DNA of 64,000 nt from Adineta vaga (lineage: Eukaryota > Rotifera), in the NCBI GenBank assembly GCA_021613535.1, contig CP075497.1, forward strand, positions 372,001-436,000, read 5' to 3'. The notes under the pieces are model-generated. The model saw nothing but the letters and a program-made list of their open reading frames with translations, was not told the DNA's origin and searched no databases. Within the stretch, counting starts at the first letter, position 1. Every line of letters begins with the position of its first letter. The position numbers and the translations under genes were made by a program. Shown here piece by piece: positions 46,901 through 57,414 of the stretch.

Positions 46901-48462
46901 TCAGAAAGAATGCATGCAAAGCCCTTGGCCGAATGCATGAAAAAGCAGTGGACGATGATGTTATTAGTGGACTAGTGACTGCACTTCAAGATGAAAATGA
47001 CAATGTTAGATGGTATGCGTGTCAGGTCCTTAGAGGAATGGGCGAAAAGGCGCCTATCAATGAGATAATCGATGGGCTCGTCAGTGTGCTTCGGCATAAA
47101 GATTGGAGCATTAGACAGAATGCATGTAAAGCACTTGGAGAAATAGGTGAAAAAGCAGCAACTCACACTGTGATTGCTGGACTAGTGGCTGCAATTGGAG
47201 ATGAGTATGGAAATGTACAAGAGACAGCGTGCAAAGTACTGGGAGAGATGGGTGATAAAGTAGCCACGGTAGAGGTCATCAACGGGCTAATCATTGCACT
47301 TGGAAATACGTGGTCAGATGTCAGAGAAAATGCCTGGGAAGCGCTCAGAAAAATGGGTGAAAAGATAATAATCGATGATGTGATAAATCGACTATTGGTT
47401 GCGCTTGGGGACGAGAAGTATAACGTCAGGTCCACGGCTTGTCGAGCTCTTGGGCAAATTGGTAAAACAGTATCGACTAATAATGTGATTGGCGGACTGT
47501 TGAATGCATTGGGAGATACAAATCCATATGTTAGGCGAACGGCATGTGAAACTCTCGGTCATATGGGTGAAAAAGCAGCAACTAATGATGTTACGAATAG
47601 ACTGATATGTATCTTGAAAGATGAGAATATAGATAACAGATGCCGAGCATGTGAAGCTCTTGGCCAAATGGGTGGAAAAGCAGCAACTAATGACGTTCTG
47701 ACTGGATTAGTGACTGCAATTGAAGATGAGAATTGGAATGTCAGTATGAGTGCATGTAATGCTTTCGAAAAAATGGGTGAAAAAGCAGCAACTGATATCG
47801 TGATCAGTGCATTAGTGACTGCGCTTGGGAATAAAATGAACCATGTGAGAAGAAAAGCATGTGAAGCTCTCGGAAAAATTGGTGAAAAAATACTAACAGA
47901 TGAGATGATTAATGGACTGGTGGCCGCTCTATGGGATAAGGATACGAGTGTCAGGGAGAGTGCGTGTCAAGTTTTCGAAAGAATTGGTGACAAAGCAGCT
48001 ACTAATGAAGTGATTAATGGATTAATAAATGCACGTCGTGGTGTCTTTGGATGTAGTGCAGCCGATGAAGCACTTGAAAAGATTTTCCTTTCGTTTTCAG
48101 CCTTAACACAGTTATCCTCAGATACAGTTTCGAAACTTGCCGAAAACATGAAGCAAGGCTATTTGGGGGACTTACGAACTATTCCTCCAGATCAATTTAT
48201 GAAGGTTTTTCTGCATACAAAAAATACTATGTGGTTACCTGTCGTAACTATCAGTGCACTTTTGCAAGGAAATGCAGTCACCGTTACTAATAGTACTATT
48301 GTAATATATGGACGTCAAGAACCAATTCAAATAACTGTTCTTGATGAAATTCTGCTCAAAGAATTAACTAATGCTTTTAATCATCAAAAAGAAGAACTTC
48401 AGTTATCTTTGAAACTTTTCATGAGATCAAGAGCAGTCTCTACCGTATGTGTTCTAATGTAA
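43959..48462 (+). CDS. TIR-NACHT-HEAT receptor (NLR-like), two exons
   Basis: Exon 1 (43959-44134) and exon 2 (44199-48462) join in phase 2 across a 64-bp GTATGA..TTTAG intron to give 1,479 aa. Residues about 15-130 form a TIR domain (HVMLSYNWNSQ, then ENAAVVCCFLTPDYQKS). The segment CKLELQYA holds Glu87 at the position where NAD-cleaving TIRs keep their catalytic glutamate. A NACHT ATPase follows, with Walker A GRAGIGKS at 252-259, Walker B LLDGYDE at 338-344, and helical/winged-helix parts to about 600. From about 745 to 1330 there are roughly 17 HEAT-like repeats of 31-35 residues (pattern LVxALxDENxxVRxxACEALGxMGEKAATNDV). The layout is that of an intracellular sensor: repeats bind the trigger, NACHT oligomerises and TIR signals or consumes NAD. 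It looks intact. An unspliced start at 44137 would lose half the TIR. Confidence 0.85.
46260..48040 (+). repeat. Array of about 17 tandem ~105-bp HEAT-coding repeats
   Basis: The coding DNA repeats the words GAAGCTCT(T/C)GG and AAAATGGGTGAAAAAGCAGC with a period of about 93-105 bp. Neighbouring units keep the framework but differ at the positions before VR and after the DEN turn. The repeats are similar enough for unequal exchange. Confidence 0.7.
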
Positions 48463-49141
48463 TACAGAATAGCCCGTAAATAACACGACGATAAGAAATT
48501 CAAATATTTCCTTCGTTTGTCAACCAATCGCGATAAAACTTTTAGTCGTGACAGAGGCTTATTTAAAGTTTTTTTTTCCATACGATAAATATCAATACGA
48601 ACTTATCACTTGTAACGGGTTCAAAAAATGTTAAAAAAGTGATTTTAGGATATTATTACAAAGGTTTTCTCGTCTGTTTTTTTTTCAACTGTTACGTACA
48701 CATGATAAGATTCTAGTATCACTAAAATGTGTGCCTTAGTAATTTTCAGATTCAGAATTAAATATGGCACGACGTCAGTCGAGTGTGCACGAGAAAACGT
48801 GAATTATCAAACGCGTGTATCATGTTGAATATCTAATCAATGTGCAAAGATTATGGTGTAAGGAAATAAATAAGAATCCTACACATTGAGATACTATAAA
48901 ATTATTGATGAACAAATTTGAACAGACTGGGTGCGGGTGTGGGTGAGGGTTAGAGGTAAGAGTATAGTCAGACCCACGCACACACACACCCACCCCTAGA
49001 ATAATCGAAGTATAAAGGATATATGAAAACAAAGAGCACAAACAACACATTGTCTTATGATCGCCTGTATATATACGTCCGTCGGTTTCAGATGTTTGTA
49101 TATATTATTTTCTATCTTCTTCACTAAATCTTCGTTGTACG
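48463..49141. other. Intergenic with a telomere-like palindrome
   Basis: Spacer. The palindrome at 48927-48998 reads CTGGGTGCGGGTGTGGGTGA, GGGTTAGAGGTAAGAGTATA, then CAGACCCACGCACACACACA and CCCACCCC. No gene is supported. Confidence 0.5.
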
Positions 49142-49760
49142 ATGTCTGCTGCTGATAGTACCATGTCTTTTACTTCTTCTAATAAAGGTAAACGTATGTT
49201 AGTAAAGGAAGGTTTTATTTATAAATTCATGCAATCAAATGGTAAACACAACCATCTTATTAAACCAGAAGAAATTGAAGTAAGACACTTCCGAGAAGCT
49301 CTGAAAGAACGTGTTATCAATGAAACAACACCGATTTCAAAGATATACGATGAAGAAATGGTTAAAGCTCATTTCTTACCAGAAACTCTTGCAAGTGTAC
49401 CAGTAGTTTCCAATATAAGTAATATTGCGTTGTTATATTCTTTATATACTTTTTATTATGATGTTTTCTAGATTCTGCATTAAATCGAACACGACGAAAA
49501 CGCACACCAGTTCTTCTAACTTGTTCTTCGTTCGACATTCCAGATTCCAGATTCGTATCAGTTTACATCTAATGGAGAAAAGTTTTTATTTTGACGTGCT
49601 ATTGGGTCGCAAAAAAAGAATGATGTTATTTGGTAGTCCAAAACAACTTGAAGTATTATTTGATAGTTCGATAATCTTCATGGACGGAACGTTTTTGGCG
49701 ACGTCACCCATGTTCGACCAGGTTTTCACTATACACTTTCTTCTAACTCACTCATTTTGC
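49142..49760 (+). pseudogene. FLYWCH / MULE-transposase-like relic
   Basis: The first frame (49142-about 49420) starts SFTSSNKGKRMLVKEGFIYK and passes to GKHNHLIKPEEIEVRHFREA. This resembles FLYWCH zinc-finger proteins, but the central cysteine part is missing. After a gap or small intron, the words LNRTRRKRTPVLLTCSSFDI appear in one frame. In another frame, RKKRMMLFGSPKQLEVLFDS leads to SIIFMDGTFLATSPMFDQVF, which resembles the start of MULE-type transposase domains. The frame breaks near 49568 and the sequence decays after about 49760. It is probably a dead domesticated-transposase-like gene. Confidence 0.5.
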
Positions 49761-50890
49761 TTCGACATCAGCTTTTCGACATTTCTCCTTTCGATCATTT
49801 TCTCTTCGACATTTTGTTTCGACGTTTTTCAATCATACCTTTCAATCAGTATCTCAAGCGAAAATTGCTTGATGAAAAACTATCATTTTTACTTTTTTTT
49901 GATTTAATGTCCTTTGCAACAACATAAGATAACTCTTTTGGGATTTAATGAAAGAAATCATATTAAACGTTGTAGATAATAATTTTCAAATAATAAAACA
50001 ATAATCCTTATCTGTTTTATTATTAGGGATTTTTTTCTCAAAATCTTGAATAAAGTGTAGTTAGGGTGGGTGGATGGGTGGGTGTGACGATTTTTTCTCT
50101 CGGGGACTCTCTTGAAAAACTACATCATTTGATAGATAATTAAATTCTGCATCCAACACAATCATTCTCAGACACAGTACAAGTTCTCAAGCGAATCCGG
50201 GCAAGGAATACAAAAGTTTCAAGTCCAAAAAATGGGTGAAAACACCGGTTTTTTGTCGAAAACTTCAGTTTTTGGACGGTGACCACTATTAAAACTGGCA
50301 TCATTCGGTAGATAATTAAATTCTGCATCTCACACAACCTTTTCGAAGACCAGCACAAGTTTACGGGCGAATCCTGACAAAAAAATACTCGAATATGGTG
50401 CTAACTTTACCTACGTCCAGGTCAATCATTCCGAAGGTCGGAAACGACACCTCAGACGACCAGAAACGGTCAGAAAACGGCAATTTACTGCCTTAATTTT
50501 CACCTTATTTCATCGTAATCCGTTATTCCGAATTACCACTGCCGTTTTCGGCCGTTTCTTTCTACGAAACGACTATCTTTTTACACTGTATTTCTATACA
50601 TTTCTGAGTTAACGGATTACGGCAAAGTATTAGCCCCGATTTTCGCCGTTTTCACCGTTTTTCTACCGTTTAAAACAGTTTATGACCACGCTTTGTTGGA
50701 CCTGGGTTCTCCTTCTTTTCTTTAATCAATTATATATTCGACATTTTTCCTTTCGGTCTTTTGAGGGTGTGGGTGTGGGTGAACTTACATTCACACTCTG
50801 CGAAAGAAATATCCATTTACGAGAAATTTATTTATTTTAATGAAGAAGAAATGAATATTTTGGGATTTCTATGATTAATAATTAAGTGCG
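49761..50890. other. Intergenic repeats: direct duplication, foldback and G-rich tracts
   Basis: Two direct copies of a ~100-bp unit (GATAGATAATTAAATTCTGC at about 50130; GGTAGATAATTAAATTCTGC at about 50310) lie in tandem. A G-rich half palindrome (AGGGTGGGTGGATGGGTGGG) is at about 50063-50085. A probable foldback spans about 50405-50705. A telomere-like palindrome is at 50761-50800. No gene is supported. Confidence 0.5.
50405..50705. mobile_element. Probable foldback/MITE of about 300 bp
   Basis: The outer words GTCCAGGTC (left) and GGACCTGG (right) are inverted. Inside, TCGTAATCCGTTA (about 50514) pairs with TAACGGATTACGG (about 50613). Left GAAACGGTCAGAAAACGG is matched by right CCGTTTTTCTACCGTTT-type words. 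The arms are diverged, so the borders are approximate and I see no target duplication. Confidence 0.45.
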
Positions 50891-51550
50891 CTATTTTTGT
50901 TTACACTTAAAAAAAATTTTAGAATCTTTACAGAATGCTGACCAAAATGAGTGGAAGAAATCGCGATAATTAGTGCAAACATCATTTTTAACAGCATAGA
51001 GAAGCGTTTGCTTCGCTCTTTCTGCTACACTCGAATAAGAGCAAAGTCCTGTTATTCGATGTTCATTATAACATCCAACTAGATGTCCTGTCGCATCACC
51101 AGTAACAGGATTTTTTGGATAACCTGAATGTCCTACAGAACCATACATTCCTTCGACCCAAAATGTAGGCATTCCTCGCACTATTCCAACTACACAAGTT
51201 CCATACTTGCTCCCTCCTGCAATGGGACGAGAGAGTAAACCAGTATAAACTACATGAGCCGATTGATTTTCAATTTTCGAAATTAACTGCCGTTTTTCTT
51301 CTTCAGAAATCTCAATGCCTCTCCATGATTGTCTATAATTATGAGCAGCATTATTACTTGTCCCTATACCATTCCATTTTACAGCCCATTGAGCAGGAGT
51401 TTCTAAAATAATTATTACAAAGAGTACAATCGTAAAAGACTAAGAAAAATATATTTTACCTCCCTTAGATACATAGGAGGAAGCTTCAGAATAATAAATT
51501 GCAATTAACACCATGATTATTACACCCAGAAGATTGAAAACGTTTACCAT
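50891..51550 (-). CDS. Secreted cysteine-containing protein of unknown family
   Basis: Exon 1 (51550-51460) and exon 2 (51402-50891) join in phase 1 across a 57-bp GTAAAA..TTTAG intron to give 200 aa. The first 24 residues form a signal peptide or anchor (NLLGVIIMVLIAIYYSEASS). The mature part has six cysteines, a tryptophan-rich start (QWAVKWNG), and the motifs SRPIAGGSKYGTCVVG and FWVEGMYGSVGHSGYP. I do not recognise the family. It looks intact and is probably exported. Nothing in the neighbourhood points to a role. Confidence 0.65.
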
Positions 51551-52271
51551 CGTTATTCTTGCCCAAATAAAAAAACAAATAGTTCTAATACTTCAAATCA
51601 CGACGATAATAGTTTCTTATTTCGCACATCCTTTATATAGGCACGTATGAATGTACTATGGTTTCGATGATCTTCATAACTATCGATGAGAAAGATAAGG
51701 AAAAACAAGGCACATCTATTATTGTACGCAATACTGAATTATACTTTAGTTCCTTATTGGATGACATTTAAAGAAAAGGGAAGTGTAAATATAATATAGT
51801 TTATCTTATGAGGATGGATACCGATCATTTTTCATGATCTATACAACGATTTTTAAAAAAGAACTGCTGGATGGAATAAAAGGGAATGATCGAAAATCAT
51901 CGATTTTTACTCACACTGCAAACAGTATATAGTGAGAGTACTCAACGAGTATATTACAAATTCGACATCCATTTTTCCAAGATCTTTTCACTTTCTTGTT
52001 ACTATCTTCTCTCATTTACAGATATTTTTCTATTGTGAAATGCTTAGATCTGAGTTAAAAGTTAGATGAAATCTTATGAATAACACTTCTACTTGTTGTT
52101 CATGAGCCAAAAAGATACTCAAATTCTTGAGGATGAGGGTGGATGCGGATGTGCATGTCTATCATATACTCTCACCCACACCCACACTCAAGTTGTTTAT
52201 TCTGTCATATTAAAAGTTATTGAGGATGAGTGAAAAAATGCCAATATGATGGTATTTTCATAGTCAGACAT
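51551..52271. other. Intergenic with a telomere-like palindrome
   Basis: AT-rich spacer. The palindrome at 52125-52192 reads TTCTTGAGGATGAGGGTGGA, then core TGTGCATGTCTATCATATA, then CTCACCCACACCCACACTCA. No gene is supported. Confidence 0.5.
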
Positions 52272-53039
52272 TTACTGTTTCCGTAAATGTTGAGCAGCGC
52301 GATTTGCTGGTATAATTAATAAAGGAAATATCCATTTGAGCAATCGGTTAGTTAATGGATCTTGAATTCCATGTTGATCAGCTGCTGTATAAAAAGCTCC
52401 AATATCGGTGAAATATCCATATACATGTTTCGACAATGGTCGTTCGAGTTTTTGATTCAATGCACTATCTGTGACATACTGAATAAACGTGTTGTCAACA
52501 CCATTCCATTCACTTTGACCATCTCGATGAATACCATAACCAATGACTTTATTTTCCTGTACTAATTTTTCTTTAGCCGCAGATACAAGTGCATTATCAA
52601 CAATATAACTGTCGACATGACACCAACGATTTTGTTCAGTGTTAAAAACATCTGTATAGGTATGTAACACATATGTTGTTCTTGGATCTAACAATCCATC
52701 TAATATTTGCGAATTGATATCGACAAATTGTACTCGACAAGGAATATTAACAGCTCGCAACAGTGCGGCGAACAAAGATGACTTAGTATGACAATACCCG
52801 CGTCTTGAATTCAGTAGTTCCGACGCAGTTTCATTCCAGAATCGACCATTCCATCCAAATAGAATCGAATCACGAACGTAATTATGAATAAGAATAGCAT
52901 GTTCAGTTGATGAGTTGCTCTTCGATTGTTTGATAATTTCTTTTGCTAACGAAACAATATCCGGATGATGATGATCAATGTAATGTGTTGCTAACAGATC
53001 AGCTTCACTCGGAGGTAAATCATTGTTTTTTTCTGCCAT
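52272..53039 (-). CDS. Transglutaminase-like (cysteine-histidine-aspartate) protein
   Basis: A 255-aa single-exon protein from the ATG at 53039 (MAEKNNDLPPSEAD). An upstream ATG at 53090 would add 17 hydrophobic residues. The core matches the transglutaminase-like fold: catalytic Cys in GYCHTKSSLFAALLRAV, His in HTYTDVF and Asp in WCHVDSYIVD, in the usual order and spacing. The N-terminal helix (DIVSLAKEII) and the YVRDSILFGWN motif also fit this superfamily. Such proteins act as proteases, amidases or cross-linkers. The compact size and lack of introns resemble bacterial and fungal members, so horizontal origin is possible but unproven. No signal peptide is seen with the chosen start. Confidence 0.75.
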   Translation of the reverse strand: MAEKNNDLPPSEADLLATHYIDHHHPDIVSLAKEIIKQSKSNSSTEHAILIHNYVRDSILFGWNGRFWNETASELLNSRRGYCHTKSSLFAALLRAVNIPCRVQFVDINSQILDGLLDPRTTYVLHTYTDVFNTEQNRWCHVDSYIVDNALVSAAKEKLVQENKVIGYGIHRDGQSEWNGVDNTFIQYVTDSALNQKLERPLSKHVYGYFTDIGAFYTAADQHGIQDPLTNRLLKWIFPLLIIPANRAAQHLRKQ

Positions 53040-53628
53040 CTGACATAAATAAATATAAATGAAAAGAAAATGTAAAGAAACAAAACTCAACTCTCGATTT
53101 TATTTACGTAGGGTTTCTTAGAGCATTGGAAATATACTTTTAAAATAATAACACTTCGTTTTTCATACACAATGTCCTAAATTTCTTCTATTCTTTTTTC
53201 ATAGTCGTTGAATAATACAGTGTTATGTAATCATCGAAGCAAACAAGTTAGATTTGCCTATATTTAAGCCAATCATAAGTTTTTCATTGTTGAATTTCAT
53301 ATACATACATTTTTAGGATTTACAAATTAATTCGCATATTTCAATCAATTGGATCGTCTTATATCTTTTTCTGTTCATTGCTTGATTATTTAACTGTCGT
53401 TTTTAGTGAACAAGTACTCCAGCAAGGAAGTTTTTTGCGTGTATTTTTATAACAAATGTATGCGCAAATGACAGATGTCACTTTCAGTTACTCTTCATAT
53501 AGTACGATCATTCTGCATAACACATACACAATGACAAAAGAAAGAGAAAAAGTCGCACACTAACCATCTTGAAGGTATGGGTGTGGATCATGCTATTCAA
53601 TATTTTTTTTATTTAGCTGATAATAATC
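53040..53628. other. Intergenic spacer
   Basis: AT-rich. At about 53567-53594, CATCTTGAAGGTATGGGTGT (then GGATCATG) looks like one arm of a telomere-like palindrome without its partner. Nothing else is seen. Confidence 0.4.
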
Positions 53629-54862
53629 TTAGATGATTAGAAATGAAATTAAAATAATTAAAACATGAAAATTATGTTTTATTTTTATTGATAAATTGTT
53701 GTATTTTTCTTCTTTTATTTGACCAGCGATGAAAACAATAGAAATTGATCGCGTATTTATAACTTCATAATTATGTTCAAGTTCTGCAATAAAACTATTG
53801 GTCAATAGTTCTTGATAATAAGTATCTTTCGTTATGTTTGATTTTTTATTATCAGATGTTGTTGTTAATATTTTACGATTGAATGTAACGATACTTTTAT
53901 ATTTCCCATGATGTTCATCTATAATTTGAATACGAATACCAGGAATACTGGCAAGAGGATATTTATCTGTTTTTCGACGCCATATTAATGTTGGTTCAGG
54001 GTTTCCTGCATATGTACATTCAATGCTTGCTTCTTCTTTCATCATATTAATCAGTTGTCTATTATGACAGCTGAGAAAACGTGAAGTAAATAAGACTTCA
54101 AGTACTTTTATAGCATGCATTTCATGATTACCTATTAAATTAGATAAAGAAAAGAGAAATCATTTTCTGTTGATTTTTCGAAAATTAACCTTCTGTAACA
54201 GTGCAACGTAATGTTGTATTATGCCAATCAGCTGATGGTATTACAGTTGCTTCCCAAGAAAGTTTTTGTGGATATATATTTGTAATTGGTATCAATGATT
54301 TTCCTTCAGAAGTAATGTCATAATGATTACGAAGAATTTTATGATTGACATATGGATAAAAATCATCAATAGTACATTCTATTATTGATTTTATATGTTC
54401 TTGCAATGGCCAACTAGGTTCAATATGCCACTTAGGTTCAGCTAATTTCATAACATGTAATTCTTTTGTTTGTTTTCCGATGACTTCTTCACAATCTGGA
54501 CAATTACATTCATATTGAGCTGTATCTTCTGTTAGTAAAGATCTTATACGTATATGATTTTTTTTAACAAATTGCAAACGTTGATGTTTATTATGTTTAA
54601 ATATATCTGGTGAATCATCAGTTGGATTTATAAGTACTCCTCGACTCATTGGCGTATGTTTACCAGTTTTACGATCAATATACCACAATTGTGGTGATTC
54701 GGTATGGTCAGTTGGATTGATTATTTCACAAAGAATTTCAAGTGTGTTATAGGGTGAATAATATTTTTCATCGGGAATAAATGTTAACTTTAATTCTGGC
54801 TTTGTTGTTTGTGCTGTATAGTTAACAATAATCGATAATAAAATAATCAATAAGAGAAACAT
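53629..54862 (-). CDS. Ig-superfamily membrane protein, two exons
   Basis: Exon 1 (54862-54190) and exon 2 (54131-53629) join in phase 1 across a 58-bp intron to give 391 aa. There is a signal peptide (MFLLLIILLSIIVNYTAQ). Then come Ig-like domains with the cysteine and tryptophan pattern (LEILCEI ... LWYIDRK ... DTAQYECNC; SIIECTI ... TTLRCTV; ASIECTYAGNPEPTLIWRRK). The third domain resembles I-set/C2 Ig. The C-terminus (FHVLIILISFLII) is hydrophobic and ends the protein, so it is either a GPI signal or a membrane anchor. A cell-surface adhesion or recognition role is likely. It looks intact. Another reading would be a nectin/hemicentin-like fragment, but I see no further domains. Confidence 0.7.
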
Positions 54863-55355
54863 TTTTGATTATAAAATTACAACAAAGTCATCGAACATAT
54901 ATATAAATGAAGAAAGGAGAATCAAGATTTACGATATCGATGAGATAATGTAAGATTTTTTATCATTATATTTTTGTAATTGAATCCATGAGTTCTAATT
55001 ACATGGTTAAATGACAATAGCAATTGTTTTTTTTAATATTTTATCTCCAATGATGAATAATTGAGATAAAGAAAGTAAAAAAATTTAAAACAAAAACAAC
55101 ACTACCAACATACATACTAGATTCATAGATAGATGCATCTATGATCACTCTCTTCGCTTATGTAAACAAAGTTTTAGTAAAATCTGCCAAATCAGCAGAA
55201 AACTATATTAAAAGTATTGTAATTTGGTGAATAGAAACAATGTAATTTATATATGTTATTCTTTATTCGAATAAAAATTGATAATCTTTAATTATATCGC
55301 CATAAATCAACATTATTTGATTTAATTATTCGTTTCTTGGAAATGAATGATATTT
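54863..55355. other. Intergenic AT-rich spacer
   Basis: No supported feature in 493 bp. It presumably contains the promoter of the Ig gene. Confidence 0.4.
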
Positions 55356-55700
55356 TCAATTTGGACTTGTACAAGTTGAATAACTTAGAAAGATTTTATA
55401 GGTGCAAAATTGTTCATCATCATCAAAAGAACAATCCTTCTTTAAATTACATAATATAGCAGAATCAATACAAAATGACGCATTGAAATATTGCCAACGA
55501 AAAAGAACAAATGTAATAAATGATACTCGACATAATTTTCTTTCATCTGTTTCACCTAAAAAATCTACAATTCCATCACCTGCTCGTGACATTAGTAAAC
55601 ATGGTAATTTCGGTGAACTATCAGGAAAAACACAAGAATGATGAAAATCAGAACATATTGAATTAGGACAACTGATTTCATCAACATCATCTTTATATGC
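55356..55700 (-). pseudogene. LDLa-receptor fragment
   Basis: The reading frame contains DEISCPNSICSDFHHSCVFP, then LLMSRAGDGIVDFLGETDE. After this comes ASFCIDSAILCNLKKDCSFD with DDEQFC. The GDGIVD...TDE and DDEQFC signatures are LDLa modules like those in the 16.3-21.6 kb receptor. A conserved cysteine has been replaced (IVDF in place of the usual IVDC), and no start, membrane part or splice sites are evident. It is a relic of the same receptor family on the opposite strand. Confidence 0.55.
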
Positions 55701-57020
55701 CCAAAGGTTGACAATTTGCTAAGTTCGTTCGTCCGTCCAATCGGATTATTCAAAGATAGTGTATATATAATGACAACAAGAATCTTCAACAAAACTAAGT
55801 TAAAGAATACGAATCTGTTATTGAAAAAAAAACAAGAAGAGAAAAATATAATTTCATCGTAAAATGTATTTCTGCTGACAAAATTAGTCGATCGTTTCTT
55901 TTGCAATATGATCACATAAGAACAAGAAAAGATCATCTCGAAAATATTAATATTAAAAAAAAACAATAAAGAATATTAGGACTTCGAATTGATTTAAAAC
56001 AATGTCATTTATTCATATATTTAGTTTCATAAAGAAATATTCAAAATAAAATTTTTTCAACATAGTTTTTTATTTTTATCTTTCAAATATTTATTATGAT
56101 CATCATAACTTTATTAAGATGTTTTTATATAAAAATATAAATTTATGACAAAATAGTATCTAAATCTTCATCATCAACAAATATTTCTTCGACATTTGCA
56201 GCTTTTTGTGTAATAAGATACTCTTTTATATTTATGTTTTATAATAAAAGAAAACGATGTTATTAACATTAAACATTTTTCTTTTTCTTTTCTATTAAAC
56301 TTGAAAGATAATCAAAACTTTTCCATAAATGAAATGAAATTTAAATAAGAATTAATATTAGGCATTAAGAAATGTTCGTTGAAAAAAATTCTCAAAAGAC
56401 AAGTAGTTTCTATCTAATATATATTATTGGGAGATCGTCGCAATCAATCAAATTATTATTTAACTCTTCCTTTATAATATCAATCTGTTCGGTTGATAAA
56501 TTATTCAACAACTAACGGATGGGCCATAAAGAACTGCCCTCTCAGTATTTTTGAATCAGGAGGTTTGACCGCCCTGCACCCAGCATCATTCAGGATTAGA
56601 TGCTTTTTACCAATATATATCTCATCATCTGCATATAAAGAAATTTAAAGGAATAAGATCGTAGCTACTTTGTGTTAGTGAACAGTGGAGGGATCCACAC
56701 ATTTTCTTGGACCCAGACTCAAATCTGATCTCTAAACCACATTTTCAGGATCAATGTAAACGCATTATATTCTTGATTAAAACACGTTCTTCATTTTGAG
56801 AGAGAAGATTTAGAGAAGGAAAATTTTGAATAAAATCTATTTGATAATAAGACAAACAAACGTGATGAAAACAGAAGTATGAATATTGACAAGAGAATAA
56901 ATGATATTTAATTTGACTTAAAAGCACATTCTAACATAAATATATCAATGTTTCTTATCAAATGAAATGATCGCTTCTTGTTCGACATTTAAATAAGAAA
57001 ATTAAATTAAACTTTTTTAT

Positions 57021-57076
57021 TGAGTGTGGGTGTGGGTATACATGAGACTATGCTCTAAATCCACACCCTCAAGATG
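57021..57076. repeat. Telomere-like palindrome (core ACATGAGACTATGCTC)
   Basis: TTGAGTGTGGGTGTGGGTAT, core ACATGAGACTATGCTCTAAA, then TCCACACCCTCAAGATGG. It has the same core as 8686-8744. Confidence 0.75.
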
Positions 57077-57116
57077 GTATTGCCATGTAATATGATGTCG
57101 TAGATTAAAGCTACGA

Positions 57117-57171
57117 GAGGGGTGCGTGAGGGTATCTTCCCTTCGCCTACACTGCACACTCACACCCCATC
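57117..57171. repeat. Telomere-like palindrome
   Basis: GAGGGGTGCGTGAGGGTATC, core TTCCCTTCGCCTACACTG, then CACACTCACACCCC. It lies 41 bp from the previous palindrome. Confidence 0.6.
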
Positions 57172-57414
57172 CTCATCTTCACGTAAAAATTCGAAATAAC
57201 ACTCGGTCTATTGGGATTTCTGTATGGTATTATCTATTTCAGAAAATAATTCATATTGACATTTAATATTCTATTTGCTTATAGAATGCATCAGATAAAG
57301 AATTAAAGACACGTTCTTTATGATTACTTACATTTAATATATTTTGTATATGTGATCATTTTAATTTATTCATTTAATGTAAAAGAACATCATCCTACAA
57401 TATATTAATTAAGA

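Larger units (their letters stand above)
55701..57414. other. 1.7 kb intergenic with two telomere-like palindromes
   Basis: Mostly AT-rich and non-coding. At about 56517-56620 a GC-richer stretch (ACTGCCCTCTCAGTATTTTT, GACCGCCCTGCACCCAGCAT) stands out, but I cannot match it to a known RNA. The palindromes are at 57021-57076 and 57117-57171. Confidence 0.45.

Noticed and set aside
46242-47667. Long minus-strand frames inside the HEAT repeats
   Set aside because: They are shadows produced by the repetitive coding sequence of the TIR-NACHT-HEAT gene.
56517-56620. GC-richer stretch that might be a small RNA
   Set aside because: Compared by eye with 5S rRNA, U1, U2, U4, U5 and U6; no match. It was not called.
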